Below, piece by piece: positions 17,607 through 25,562 of a stretch of 64,000 nucleotides of DNA (position 1 is the stretch's first letter; every line of letters begins with the position of its first letter). A program made the position numbers and the translations under genes. The stretch is from the NCBI GenBank assembly GCA_017745075.1, contig JAGIAD010000001.1, forward strand, positions 310,001 through 374,000, given 5' to 3'. Below the pieces are notes generated by a model. That model worked only from the letters and a program-made list of their open reading frames with translations. It was not told where the DNA came from and made no database searches. The DNA is from Sphingobacteriaceae bacterium (GTDB lineage Bacteria > Bacteroidota > Bacteroidia > Sphingobacteriales > Sphingobacteriaceae).

Positions 17607-17712
17607 AAACAAGTTCAGCATGATTGAACGAAAAGATTATCCAAACGAAAAACAGTTGGCAATTTGAGGGAGCTTTATAAAAGAAAATCGTCCTTTAGAA
17701 AGGCAGCTGTAA

Positions 17713-17925
17713 AACCATATAAGACAGGTAAGTTACATATAAGCCCAATTTCTGATGTGTTCTTAAATGCCTTATATGGTGATATTAACCAGACAAAAAG
17801 CAACCTGGTGTCTTGGTGCCTTAGTGGTAAAAACCAACATTTAACAAACCATATAAGACAGATCAGTAATGTGTAAGCGCAAATCTGATATGCCCTTTGA
17901 TGCCTTATAATCAACTAACCACAAA
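17713..17925. repeat. Imperfect ~75-bp direct repeat pair
   Basis: Two units begin AAACCATATAAGACAG and end near ATGCCTTATA. Unit 1 also closes with GCCTTATATGGT, which is complementary to its own start (ACCATATAAG), so each unit can fold back. The pair looks like a degenerate repeat element. The unit boundaries are approximate. Confidence 0.5.
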
Positions 17926-17973
17926 GCCACCAGGAAATAAAATATCATTTTTTACATATTTCAATAAAAAATT

Positions 17974-18055
17974 CGTCATCTCGACTGAAAGTGCCACTAA
18001 ATGGAGAGAATTTATCAGATTTCCCGACTCTGTTTCACTCCGCTCGAAATGACGA
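17974..18055. repeat. REP-like inverted repeat (CGTCATCTCGA...TCGAAATGACG)
   Basis: The ends CGTCATCTCGA and TCGAAATGACG are inverted with one mismatch. The interior contains CACTCCGCTCGAAATGACGA, which is shared with the block at 63711-63925. It sits just downstream of the proline dehydrogenase stop. Confidence 0.6.
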
Positions 18056-18085
18056 TCCAGATATTATTGTTAACTGAAAACCGGA

Positions 18086-19270
18086 CTACAGTTTTCTTCT
18101 TTTTAATTCCCTTTCAATCAAGCCTAATTCGCGGCCGGTTTGTCCGGCAACTGATGTATTTTCCTGTGCTCTTCTGAACAAATAAGGCATTACGGCTTTA
18201 ATTGGTCCGTAAGGCACGTATTTTGCCACATTATAAGCCGAATCCGCCAGATTAAAGCTTAAATTATCGCTCATACCCAACAGCTGGGCAAAATATACAT
18301 GGGGATGATTGTGCGGAATATTCTTTTCCTCTAAAAGGTAAGTCAGTAAGCGGCTGCTATCTTCATTATGTGTTCCGGCAACAATTGCAATTTCTTCAAT
18401 ATGGTCTACACAGTAACGCAGAGATTCGTTGTAATCGCGATCAGAAGCTTCCTTATCAGGCTGAATTGGAGAAGGATAACCCATTTCGGCTGCGCGTTTA
18501 CGTTCTTTTTCCATGTAAGCGCCACGAACCATTTTAACTCCCAGAATAAAACCATCGGCTTTAGCAATTAAATGATCAGCTTTCATATCAGCCAATTTAT
18601 CATGGCGGTACATTTGGTAAGTATTATATACAATAATACGCTTACGGTTAAATTTACGCATCATATCCAAAGCCAGTTCGTCAATGGTATCCTGTATCCA
18701 GGTTTCTTCCGCATCGATCATAATCGGCACGTCCCTGTCGAAAGCCGTTTTACAGATCATTTCGCAGCGCTGTTTTACCTTTTCGTACTCAGCCTCTTCA
18801 GCAGCGGTTAAAGTTTCTTTGGCATCCAGTTTCTGCAGCAATGCAAAACGGCCTATTCCCGTTATTTTAAAAACGGTAATCGGAATTTTGGTATCGCCAT
18901 CTGCACGGACAATGGTACGGATAATTTCGGCACAGGTTTCATCAAAAACATGCTCTTCTTCTTCCCCTTCAACCGAATAATCTAAAATGGTACCTACCCC
19001 TCCTTTATCCAGCTGCTCAATGGTTTTATTACACTCGGCAATGGTTTCGCCTCCGCAAAATTGCTGAAAAATAGTAGCTTTAATTGCGCCCTGGATAGGT
19101 AGCCCGATATTTAAGAAAAAGTTTGTAATGGCCGGACCAACTTTTGTGAGGAAATTATTGCCGATCATTTTAAAAAGCCAGTATGCTTTTTTCAGTTCCT
19201 GGTTGGTTTTTTGACGGAAAGCGATTTCCGTGTTATCAAAATTAGGTTGTTTATTGGGGACTAAATCCAT
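18086..19270 (-). CDS. Proline dehydrogenase
   Basis: 394 aa, the monofunctional size (no P5C dehydrogenase part). It oxidises proline to pyrroline-5-carboxylate with FAD, feeding electrons to quinone. The barrel carries recognisable blocks: VPIMIDAEETWIQDTIDEL, GFILGVKMVRGAYMEKER, VAGTHNEDS, FAQLLGMSDNLSFNLA, VAKYVPYGPIKAVMPYLFRR and the C-terminal AQENTSV. It is transcribed divergently from the aromatic cluster; a TAATTTTG element lies 30 nt upstream on the minus strand. Confidence 0.93.
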   Translation of the reverse strand: MDLVPNKQPNFDNTEIAFRQKTNQELKKAYWLFKMIGNNFLTKVGPAITNFFLNIGLPIQGAIKATIFQQFCGGETIAECNKTIEQLDKGGVGTILDYSVEGEEEEHVFDETCAEIIRTIVRADGDTKIPITVFKITGIGRFALLQKLDAKETLTAAEEAEYEKVKQRCEMICKTAFDRDVPIMIDAEETWIQDTIDELALDMMRKFNRKRIIVYNTYQMYRHDKLADMKADHLIAKADGFILGVKMVRGAYMEKERKRAAEMGYPSPIQPDKEASDRDYNESLRYCVDHIEEIAIVAGTHNEDSSRLLTYLLEEKNIPHNHPHVYFAQLLGMSDNLSFNLADSAYNVAKYVPYGPIKAVMPYLFRRAQENTSVAGQTGRELGLIERELKRRKL

Positions 19271-19300
19271 TTTTTACTATATAAATAAGTCAGATTGGTG

Positions 19301-19308
19301 CAAAATTA
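19301..19308 (-). promoter_or_regulatory. Bacteroidota -7 element for proline dehydrogenase
   Basis: Read on the minus strand this is TAATTTTG, a match to TAnnTTTG, 30 nt from the ATG at 19270. Confidence 0.5.
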
Positions 19309-19351
19309 TAAAAAGCATTGGTTGTTAAAACTAAAAACCTCTAAATAATCG

Positions 19352-19359
19352 TATTTTTG
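19352..19359 (+). promoter_or_regulatory. Bacteroidota -7 element (TATTTTTG), near-leaderless start
   Basis: TATTTTTG fits TAnnTTTG and ends 6 nt before ATG 19366, so transcription would begin at or next to the start codon. Confidence 0.5.
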
Positions 19360-19365
19360 CAGAAA

Positions 19366-19572
19366 ATGATACAATTCAAATTAGAAGGCGAGTTTATTCC
19401 GCTAATCCAGCTGCTTAAAGCAACAGGTTTGGTTGGCACCGGGGGCGATGCACAGGCTGCCGTAACTGACGGTTTGGTAAAATGCAACGGAGAAGTAGAA
19501 TTCCGCAAACGGTACAAAGTCAGGATTGGCGATATCATCACTTTTGAACAAGATAAAATCGAAGTAATTTAA
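19366..19572 (+). CDS. S4-domain RNA-binding protein (YbcJ/YaaA-like)
   Basis: 68 aa from ATG 19366; an in-frame TTG at 19357 would overlap the promoter element and is less likely. The chain is almost entirely one S4-type RNA-binding fold: FIPLIQLLKATGLVGTGGDAQ, VTDGLVKCNGEVEFRKRYKVRIGDII. Family members are thought to bind rRNA or tRNA. Its TAA stop shares its A with the aroB start codon, so the two are translationally coupled. Confidence 0.85.
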   Translation: MIQFKLEGEFIPLIQLLKATGLVGTGGDAQAAVTDGLVKCNGEVEFRKRYKVRIGDIITFEQDKIEVI

Positions 19573-20630
19573 TGGAAACCTTAACGAGCGCAGGCCATTC
19601 GCTTTATTTCGAAAGCAATTTAGACGCCTTAAAAACACTTTTAGAAAGCAATAAGTACAGTAAAGTTTTTGTATTTGCTGACGAACATACGAGCGAAATC
19701 TGTTTACCACTTTTCCAGTCGTTTTTAGATGATTTCTCTGAATTCGACCTGATCGAAACTGCAGCAGGCGAAGAGAATAAAAATATCGATTTCTGTATCG
19801 GCATCTGGAAAACCCTGCTGGACTTTGAAGCCGACCGCAAAAGTCTGATGATCAATTTAGGCGGTGGTGTAATTACCGATATGGGTGGTTTTATCGCTTC
19901 GACCTATAAAAGGGGGATAGATTTCATCAATGTACCTACCACCCTGTTATCGCAGGTTGATGCCTCTGTAGGTGGTAAAACCGGTATTGATATCGACAAT
20001 GTAAAAAACATGGTAGGCACCTTTACCCTGCCACAAATGGTTTTTATCGAAACGGCATTTTTAAAAACACTGCCGCAACGCGAACTTTTATCGGGCTTTG
20101 CCGAAATGATCAAACATGGTTTGATTTACGACAAACCTTATTACGAAAAGTTAAAAACCACCAATTACTTTACTCCGAGTGCGGAGGATATTTACCGTTC
20201 GGTAGAAATTAAAAATGAAGTGGTAACCATCGATCCGCATGAAAAAAACCTCCGCAAGATTTTAAACTTTGGCCATACCATTGGTCATGCTGTTGAAGGT
20301 TATTCACTGGCAAATGACGAAAAGCCATTAACACATGGTGAAGCTATTGCCATTGGTTTTATTTGCGAAGCGGCATTATCCATTAAAAACAGTACATTAA
20401 CAAAAGAAGAACTGAACGACATTAGTAGTTATATTTTATCATTATATCCAAAATACCACATCAAAAAAGAAAGTTTCGATACGCTTTTGGAACTGATGCA
20501 GAGTGATAAAAAGAACGAAGACGGGAACATTCTTTTCTCACTTTTAGAAAGTACAGGCAAATGCACGTTTAACTGCCGTGTAAGCACTGCCGATATTTTA
20601 AGCAGTTTAGATTATTATAACAGTTTATAA
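19572..20630 (+). CDS. aroB: 3-dehydroquinate synthase
   Basis: 352 aa. It catalyses the second shikimate-pathway step, DAHP to 3-dehydroquinate, using NAD and a divalent metal. NAD-binding and active-site motifs are visible: NLGGGVITDMGGFIASTYKRG, VPTTLLSQVDASVGGKTGID, the metal ligands in FAEMIKHGLI and LNFGHTIGHAVE, and THGEAIAIGF. It overlaps the S4 gene by 1 nt, and the next gene starts 2 nt after its stop. Other shikimate genes follow 3 kb downstream. Confidence 0.96.
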   Translation: METLTSAGHSLYFESNLDALKTLLESNKYSKVFVFADEHTSEICLPLFQSFLDDFSEFDLIETAAGEENKNIDFCIGIWKTLLDFEADRKSLMINLGGGVITDMGGFIASTYKRGIDFINVPTTLLSQVDASVGGKTGIDIDNVKNMVGTFTLPQMVFIETAFLKTLPQRELLSGFAEMIKHGLIYDKPYYEKLKTTNYFTPSAEDIYRSVEIKNEVVTIDPHEKNLRKILNFGHTIGHAVEGYSLANDEKPLTHGEAIAIGFICEAALSIKNSTLTKEELNDISSYILSLYPKYHIKKESFDTLLELMQSDKKNEDGNILFSLLESTGKCTFNCRVSTADILSSLDYYNSL

Positions 20631-20631
20631 C

Positions 20632-21576
20632 ATGAAATTTACCGGAAGTGATATTTCTGTCATCGGGCTTTTTGGTTTCGTTATCGTTTTAACCCTGGTT
20701 GAAATGTATTTCAGTTACCTGCACGACAGGAAATTATATACCAAACGCGATACCTGGACGAATATTTACCTGATGACAGCCGCTATTGTAATCAATTTGG
20801 CTACTAAAACAGGTACTTTTTTCTTATTACAATATTGCTACCAGTTCCGTTTGTTCCAGATTAGCAATGTCTGGATTTACTGGCTGGTATTAATTTTAGC
20901 TCAGGATTTCCTGTACTGGTTTTTGCATACCGTAGGCCATTATGTGCGTTTTTTCTGGGCCATGCACGTAACACACCACTCATCGGAACATTTTAACTTA
21001 ACAACTGGTTTCCGTTCTACTGTTTTTGAACCTTTATACCGGGTATTCTTTTACCTTCCATTAGCTTTTATGGGTTTTACGGCAGTTGATATTCTTTTTG
21101 CCTACCTCGTTACCCAGATTTACGGTAACCTGGTACATACCCAATACAATATCAAATTCCCGAAATGGTACGAATATATTTTCGTAACTCCATCTCACCA
21201 CCGGGTGCACCACGCCAGCAATGTACGTTACCTTGATAAAAACATGGGCATGGTTTTAATTCTGTGGGACAGGTGGTTTGGAACCTTTCAGGCCGAATTA
21301 CCCGAAGATGAAATTAAATATGGCTTAACTACCCAACCTACTGATACTGGACCTGTAAACATTATTTTCCATGAGTTTATAGCCCTAACAGCAGATGTTA
21401 AAAAAGCACCAACCTTTATGGATAAAGTGAAATACATTTTCAATCCACCCGGATGGAGCCACGATGGTAGTACCAAAATTGCCAAAATTATGCAGCAGGA
21501 GCTACGCGATTCGGAAGCACTTGAAAAATCTAAAAAATTAAAATCAGAACAGCCCGAATTAAGTTCTGCAGTATAA
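20632..21576 (+). CDS. Sterol desaturase / fatty acid hydroxylase family membrane protein
   Basis: 314 aa with four or more hydrophobic segments (about 8-28, 45-65, 78-98, 135-155). The histidine clusters of the di-iron hydroxylase superfamily are present: HTVGH, HVTHHSSEHFN and HHRVHHASN. It resembles the ERG3/AGMO-like branch. Substrate is unknown; Bacteroidota lack sterols, so a lipid such as a sphingolipid, ether lipid or carotenoid is more likely. It is co-transcribed with aroB (2-nt gap), which seems a positional rather than a pathway link. Confidence 0.87.
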   Translation: MKFTGSDISVIGLFGFVIVLTLVEMYFSYLHDRKLYTKRDTWTNIYLMTAAIVINLATKTGTFFLLQYCYQFRLFQISNVWIYWLVLILAQDFLYWFLHTVGHYVRFFWAMHVTHHSSEHFNLTTGFRSTVFEPLYRVFFYLPLAFMGFTAVDILFAYLVTQIYGNLVHTQYNIKFPKWYEYIFVTPSHHRVHHASNVRYLDKNMGMVLILWDRWFGTFQAELPEDEIKYGLTTQPTDTGPVNIIFHEFIALTADVKKAPTFMDKVKYIFNPPGWSHDGSTKIAKIMQQELRDSEALEKSKKLKSEQPELSSAV

Positions 21577-21689
21577 TAGCCCTATCAAATCTTACAGATT
21601 GATAAAGTCTGTAAGGTTTCTATACCCATCCTCAAAACAGTATAAAAACAAAAAAATTAAATTTTATTAAAAATATTTTCAATTTCTTA

Positions 21690-21719
21690 TTGACAAATTA
21701 AATTTTGTTACTACATTTG
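21690..21719 (+). promoter_or_regulatory. Promoter of the pheA attenuator transcript
   Basis: TTGACA (21690-21695) and TACATTTG (21712-21719) are separated by 16 nt. The second is an exact TAnnTTTG element. The leader peptide ATG follows 17 nt later. Confidence 0.65.
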
Positions 21720-21736
21720 GCTCAACAAAAAAAGAA

Positions 21737-21799
21737 ATGCAAAATACTAACACATATTACTTTGGTTACTTTTACTATTTTAGTGAGAGCCGGGGCTAA
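21737..21799 (+). CDS. Tyr/Phe-rich leader peptide of the pheA attenuator
   Basis: A 20-codon frame, MQNTNTYYFGYFYYFSESRG, has five Tyr and four Phe codons clustered in YYFGYFYYF. It begins just after a good promoter and ends inside the antiterminator arm (21788-21797). It lies upstream of a terminator and the prephenate dehydratase gene. This is the design of an amino-acid attenuation leader sensing charged tRNA-Phe and tRNA-Tyr. AAGAAATG gives only a weak ribosome binding site. Confidence 0.88.
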   Translation: MQNTNTYYFGYFYYFSESRG

Positions 21800-21868
21800 T
21801 ATGCAAAAAGATATATAAAAAATATTAAATTGTATAAGAAAGTCCCGGCAAACAGCCGGGACTTTTTT
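21788..21868 (+). terminator. Attenuator: intrinsic terminator with competing antiterminator arm
   Basis: The terminator stem AAGTCCCGGC (21840-21849) pairs perfectly with GCCGGGACTT (21855-21864), with loop AAACA and a T-run to 21868. The leader-peptide 3' end AGCCGGGGCT (21788-21797) can pair instead with AGTCCCGGC, including one G-U pair, and so block the terminator. A ribosome stalled at the Tyr/Phe codons would leave this arm free (read-through); one reaching the stop codon would cover it (termination). The pairing is seen in the sequence; the mechanism is inferred from known attenuators. Confidence 0.88.
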
Positions 21869-21882
21869 GTTTTAACGCAAAA

Positions 21883-22716
21883 ATGGAAACGACAAAACGT
21901 GTAGCAATTCAGGGTATCAAGGCATCTTTTCACGAAGAAGCCGCATACAAATTCTTCGGCAAGGAAATTGAAACTGTAGAGTGCAATTCTTTTAAAGAAA
22001 CCTGCGACAAGCTTGAAAAAAATGAAGCTGATTTCGTGGTAATGGCCATAGAAAACTCCATTGCAGGAAGCTTATTGCCAAATTACACCTTGATTCGTGA
22101 TTACGGTTTCTCGGTTGTTGGTGAGGTTTACTTACCTATCCAACTGCACTTAATGGCTTTGCCGGGTGTAAAATTCGAGGATATTAAAGTAGTCACCTCA
22201 CACCCTATTGCCATCCGCCAGTGCATCGATTTCTTTTATGATTACCCGCACATTAAAATTGTGGAGAGCAACGATACCGCAGCCTGTGCAAAACGCATCC
22301 AGGAAGAAAAGTTAACTGATACAATGGCCATTGCAAACAGTTTAGCTGCAGAACTTTATGGCTTAAACATCCTGGAGCGCCGCGTAGAATCGAACAAGAA
22401 AAACTATACCCGTTTTCTCATCCTTAAAAAGGATAAAACCGACGAAGGAAAGAAAATAAACAAAGCTTCGATCTGTTTTCAGGTTGGACACAAAGCAGGC
22501 TCATTGGCAACCGTGTTGAACATTTTCGCCGAACAAGAGGTAAGCTTAACAAAAATACAATCTATGCCGGTGTTAGGTAAAAGAAATGAGTATTACTTTT
22601 ACGTCGACCTGGAATGGCCAAGTACCGAAAAATACGATAAGGCAATCAGAAAAGCCTTAAAATATACATCGAACTTTAACATATTAGGAGAATATCAGAA
22701 GAACGATAAAGTTTAG
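21883..22716 (+). CDS. pheA: Prephenate dehydratase with ACT domain
   Basis: 277 aa, the monofunctional form without a chorismate mutase part. It converts prephenate to phenylpyruvate. The catalytic dehydratase half shows MAIENSIAGSLLPNY and the signature NKKNYTRFLIL with the essential Thr-Arg-Phe (176-178). The C-terminal ACT domain (about 190-275, GSLATVLNIFAEQEVSLTKIQSMP shown as key region) should bind Phe for feedback inhibition. It is the first gene after the Tyr/Phe leader attenuator. Chorismate mutase activity is supplied by the next gene. Confidence 0.95.
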   Translation: METTKRVAIQGIKASFHEEAAYKFFGKEIETVECNSFKETCDKLEKNEADFVVMAIENSIAGSLLPNYTLIRDYGFSVVGEVYLPIQLHLMALPGVKFEDIKVVTSHPIAIRQCIDFFYDYPHIKIVESNDTAACAKRIQEEKLTDTMAIANSLAAELYGLNILERRVESNKKNYTRFLILKKDKTDEGKKINKASICFQVGHKAGSLATVLNIFAEQEVSLTKIQSMPVLGKRNEYYFYVDLEWPSTEKYDKAIRKALKYTSNFNILGEYQKNDKV

Positions 22717-22719
22717 ATT

Positions 22720-22780
22720 GGTTAATTGTTTAAACTGAAAACTGGTTAACTGAACAGTTAACCGATTTAAACAATTAACC
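22720..22780. repeat. Nested palindrome, GGTTAATTGTTTAAA family, copy A
   Basis: GGTTAATTGTTTAAA (22720-22734) is perfectly inverted at 22766-22780. Inside it, GGTTAACTG (22744-22752) and CAGTTAACC (22755-22763) form a second hairpin. A related element lies at 34995-35052. It separates pheA from the DAHP synthase gene and could process or stabilise the mRNA. Confidence 0.65.
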
Positions 22781-22851
22781 GATTAACCAAAAAGAACAAT
22801 ACAACAATTAAACAATCGAATTACAAAATATTATAATCACACCCCATCATC

Positions 22852-23991
22852 ATGAAACTTAATTTAAACATTCAACCTTTAAACACCTGGTTAAACGTAA
22901 ACAACGAGCCATTAATCATTTCCGGTCCTTGTAGTGCAGAAACTGAAGAGCAATTATTAACTACAGCGCACTTATTGGCCGCTACCGGTAAAGTATCGGT
23001 ATTGAGAGCCGGTATCTGGAAACCACGTACCCGTCCGGGAGAATTCGAAGGTATCGGAAGTATCGGTTTAGAATGGTTAAAACGTGCTAAAGCCGAAACA
23101 GGTTTACCAACTGCAGTAGAGGTTGCAAATGCAAAACACGTTGAAGAGGCTTTGGCAGCTGGCGTAGATATCCTTTGGATTGGAGCACGCTCTACCGTAA
23201 ATCCTTTCACCGTTCAGGAAATTGCCGATGCTTTAAAGGGACATGATGTTCCTGTATTGATTAAAAACCCTGTTAACCCTGATTTACAGTTATGGGTAGG
23301 TGCTATTGAGCGTATCAATGGTGCGGGTATCACTAAAATCGGTGCTATTCACCGCGGTTTCTCTTCATTCGAGAAAAGTTCTTTCCGTAACGAACCAATG
23401 TGGGAAATGGCTATTCAGTTAAAAACTTTATGTCCTGAACTTCCGATCATCAACGATCCAAGTCACATCTGTGGTAACCGCGAACTGATCCCTTACATTG
23501 CACAAAAAGCATTGGATTTAGATATGCAGGGATTAATGATCGAATCGCACGTTGATCCTTCAGTTGCCTGGACAGATGCCAAACAACAGGTTACCCCGGC
23601 CGCTCTGGCAGAATTGGTAGACCGTTTAACTGTTCGCGAACCAGAAGCACCAAACGAAGCATCTGCCGATAAATTGGCCGAATTGCGTAAACAGATAGAT
23701 AAAATTGACGACATTTTATTACAAAAATTAGGTGAGCGTATGGCTATCGTAGAAAAAATCGGTGAATTTAAACGTGATAACCAGGTAACTATTTTACAGG
23801 TTAACCGCTGGGATGCCATCATTAAAAAGGGTCACGCTTTTGCAAAAGCTTTAAAATTAGATTTAGGCTTTACCGAGAAATTCTTAGAATTGATGCACGG
23901 TGAATCAATCCGCAAGCAGACTGAAATTATGAACGCAGGTAAAGCTGAAAAAGGCATTGCTGCAGAGCAACATAACGAAGTTAAAGCATAG
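22852..23991 (+). CDS. Bifunctional DAHP synthase / chorismate mutase
   Basis: 379 aa. Residues 1 to about 265 form a type I-beta (KDO8PS-like) DAHP synthase: ISGPCSAETEEQL, RAGIWKPRTRPGEFEG, IGARSTVNPFTVQEI, LIKNPVNPD, GAIHRGFS, INDPSHICGNRELI, MIESHVDPS. After a short Pro/Ala/Glu linker, residues about 283-365 form an AroQ-type chorismate mutase (LAELRKQIDKIDDILLQKLGERM, IGEFKRDN). It thus joins the entry step and the Phe/Tyr branch step of aromatic synthesis, a known arrangement in Bacteroidota. It sits 135 nt after pheA, with a palindromic element between, and is probably under the same attenuator. Confidence 0.95.
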   Translation: MKLNLNIQPLNTWLNVNNEPLIISGPCSAETEEQLLTTAHLLAATGKVSVLRAGIWKPRTRPGEFEGIGSIGLEWLKRAKAETGLPTAVEVANAKHVEEALAAGVDILWIGARSTVNPFTVQEIADALKGHDVPVLIKNPVNPDLQLWVGAIERINGAGITKIGAIHRGFSSFEKSSFRNEPMWEMAIQLKTLCPELPIINDPSHICGNRELIPYIAQKALDLDMQGLMIESHVDPSVAWTDAKQQVTPAALAELVDRLTVREPEAPNEASADKLAELRKQIDKIDDILLQKLGERMAIVEKIGEFKRDNQVTILQVNRWDAIIKKGHAFAKALKLDLGFTEKFLELMHGESIRKQTEIMNAGKAEKGIAAEQHNEVKA

Positions 23992-23999
23992 GTAAGCTT

Positions 24000-24071
24000 A
24001 AAGCTCAAAGACTAAAGCTCAAAGCGGTTTCTAACATCGATGTCATCCTGAGCTTGTCGAAGGAATATGAC
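24000..24071. repeat. AAAGCTCAAAG repeats and REP-type segment
   Basis: Short tandem AAAGCTCAAAG-like units (about 24000-24025) are followed by ATGTCATCCTGAGCTTGTCGA, a member of the dispersed REP-type family, quoted here at its core. It fills the spacer before aroA. Confidence 0.5.
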
Positions 24072-24142
24072 GATTAACAATATATAATGGAGTGTCAGAT
24101 GTTTCCATCTGGCACTTACATTTAAGAATAAAACAGAATAAA

Positions 24143-25432
24143 ATGTCCAAAAACGCCTTAGTTTCTTTTAAAGGAACCAAGAATATTAATACGGAAATCC
24201 AATTAACAGGCTCTAAAAGCGAATGTAACAGGGCTTTAATCATCAGCGCTTTAAGCAAGAAACTGGTTAAAGTTGAAAACCTTTCGAATGCTGCAGATAC
24301 AGTAACTTTAAATGGTATCCTGAATAAGTTGGGAGTTGAGAGTAGCGAGTTGGGAGAAAACTCCAAACCGAAAACTGCAAACTCCGAACTGGTTGACGTT
24401 GGACCTGCGGGTACAGCTATGCGTTTCCTATCGGCTTACCTTTCGGCAAAAAACGGAAATTTCCTGTTAACCGGAACGGAGCGGATGAAACAACGCCCTA
24501 TCGGGATTTTGGCCGAAGCTTTAAAAACAATCGGTGCCGATATTTCTTATGCAGAAGCTGAAGGCTTCCCCCCATTGAATATTATTGGTCCGTTGGATCA
24601 AAAAACAGCCCAGGTAAAAATTAAGGGAGATGTCAGTAGCCAATATATTTCAGCTTTGCTGATGATTGCTCCTATCCTGCCTCAAGGTTTAACATTAGAA
24701 ATCGAAGGTGAGCTTACTTCCAAACCTTATGTAGACATGACCTTAGATATGCTTGCAGAAGTTGGTATTGAGCATTCTTGGAATGGGAATTCAATAACGA
24801 TAAAACCCCAAGCTTTTAAGCCGGGAACTTTGGTTGTTGAACCCGACTGGAGTGCGGCATCTTACTGGTACAGCATTGCAGCTTTGGCCGATGAAGCCGA
24901 AATTGCTTTACCTGCTTTAAAGCAGAAAAGCCTTCAGGGCGATAGCCAGATCAAAAATATTATGAAGATTTTTGGCATTGCAACCAGTAAAACCGATAAA
25001 GGAATTGCCATTAGCAATCTGGGACTTACTTTAGACACCAAAGAAGTTTTAGACTTAAAAACCTGTCCTGATTTAGCACAAACCATTATCGTTATTGCAG
25101 CTGCTTTGGGTAAAAACATGGCATTTACAGGTTTGGAAACCCTAAAAATCAAAGAAACCGACCGTATTGCAGCCCTTCAGAACGAATTGGCTAAAATAGG
25201 CGTTACTTTAACCGAAAATAACCTGGTTTATACTTTAAATACAGATAACCTTCATTTTCCGGATAAAATTACCATTGCAACCTACGAGGACCACCGTATG
25301 GCCATGGCCTTTGCTCCACTTGCACTACTCATTAATGAAGTTGAAATTGAAGAAATGCAGGTAGTAGAAAAATCATATCCTTTTTATTGGGAAGATCTGA
25401 AAAAAGCTGGGTTTAATGTTAGTATCAAGTAG
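24143..25432 (+). CDS. aroA: 3-phosphoshikimate 1-carboxyvinyltransferase (EPSP synthase)
   Basis: 429 aa from ATG 24143; the frame extends upstream to 24092 but the first 17 residues (with WHLHLRIKQ) look untranslated. It joins PEP and shikimate-3-phosphate. Motifs seen: LTGSKSECNRALI, DVGPAGTAMRFLSAYLS, GTERMKQRPIGILAEAL, GDVSSQYISALLM, EPDWSAASYW, LKIKETDRIAAL and YEDHRMAMAF. Between LNKLGV and VDVGPAG there is an extra hydrophilic stretch (about 65-83). Its DNA contains AGTTGGGAG twice and AAACTCC twice, like the low-complexity repeats of nearby spacers, so it may be a repeat-derived insertion. All active-site blocks are intact. Confidence 0.95.
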   Translation: MSKNALVSFKGTKNINTEIQLTGSKSECNRALIISALSKKLVKVENLSNAADTVTLNGILNKLGVESSELGENSKPKTANSELVDVGPAGTAMRFLSAYLSAKNGNFLLTGTERMKQRPIGILAEALKTIGADISYAEAEGFPPLNIIGPLDQKTAQVKIKGDVSSQYISALLMIAPILPQGLTLEIEGELTSKPYVDMTLDMLAEVGIEHSWNGNSITIKPQAFKPGTLVVEPDWSAASYWYSIAALADEAEIALPALKQKSLQGDSQIKNIMKIFGIATSKTDKGIAISNLGLTLDTKEVLDLKTCPDLAQTIIVIAAALGKNMAFTGLETLKIKETDRIAALQNELAKIGVTLTENNLVYTLNTDNLHFPDKITIATYEDHRMAMAFAPLALLINEVEIEEMQVVEKSYPFYWEDLKKAGFNVSIK

Positions 25433-25520
25433 CGGGAAGAAAGTATCAAGACTAAGTATCAAGAACCAAGTATCAAGTATCAAGTATTAAGTATTAAGTA
25501 TCAAGATTGGGTATTAAAAT
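25433..25520. repeat. Low-complexity AAGTATCAAGT tandem repeats
   Basis: The spacer between aroA and aroC has about eight imperfect units of (A)AGTATCAAG / AGTATTAAG. There is no coding or obvious terminator structure. Confidence 0.7.
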
Positions 25521-25562
25521 CCATTCAATCATTTAATCAATCTATAATTCAATCACTAAATA

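Larger units (their letters stand above)
17359..18085. other. 727-bp non-coding region made of several repeat types
   Basis: No credible gene is present. The spacer contains, in order, a CTGCGCTTATCAGCGTCATC segment near 17490, the second copy of the 49-bp dispersed repeat (17558-17606), two imperfect direct repeats that begin AAACCATATAAGACAG (about 17715 and 17848), and a REP-type inverted repeat (17974-18055). A 70-codon frame across the direct repeats has no protein-like features. Confidence 0.7.

Noticed and set aside
17664..17876. A 70-codon plus-strand frame and an overlapping minus-strand frame
   Set aside because: Both lie across the imperfect direct repeats in the intergenic repeat block and show no protein-like composition, signal or homology.
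24092..24142. Extended N-terminus of aroA from ATG 24092
   Set aside because: The extra 17 residues do not belong to the family and overlap repeat-rich spacer; ATG 24143 gives the normal EPSP synthase start.
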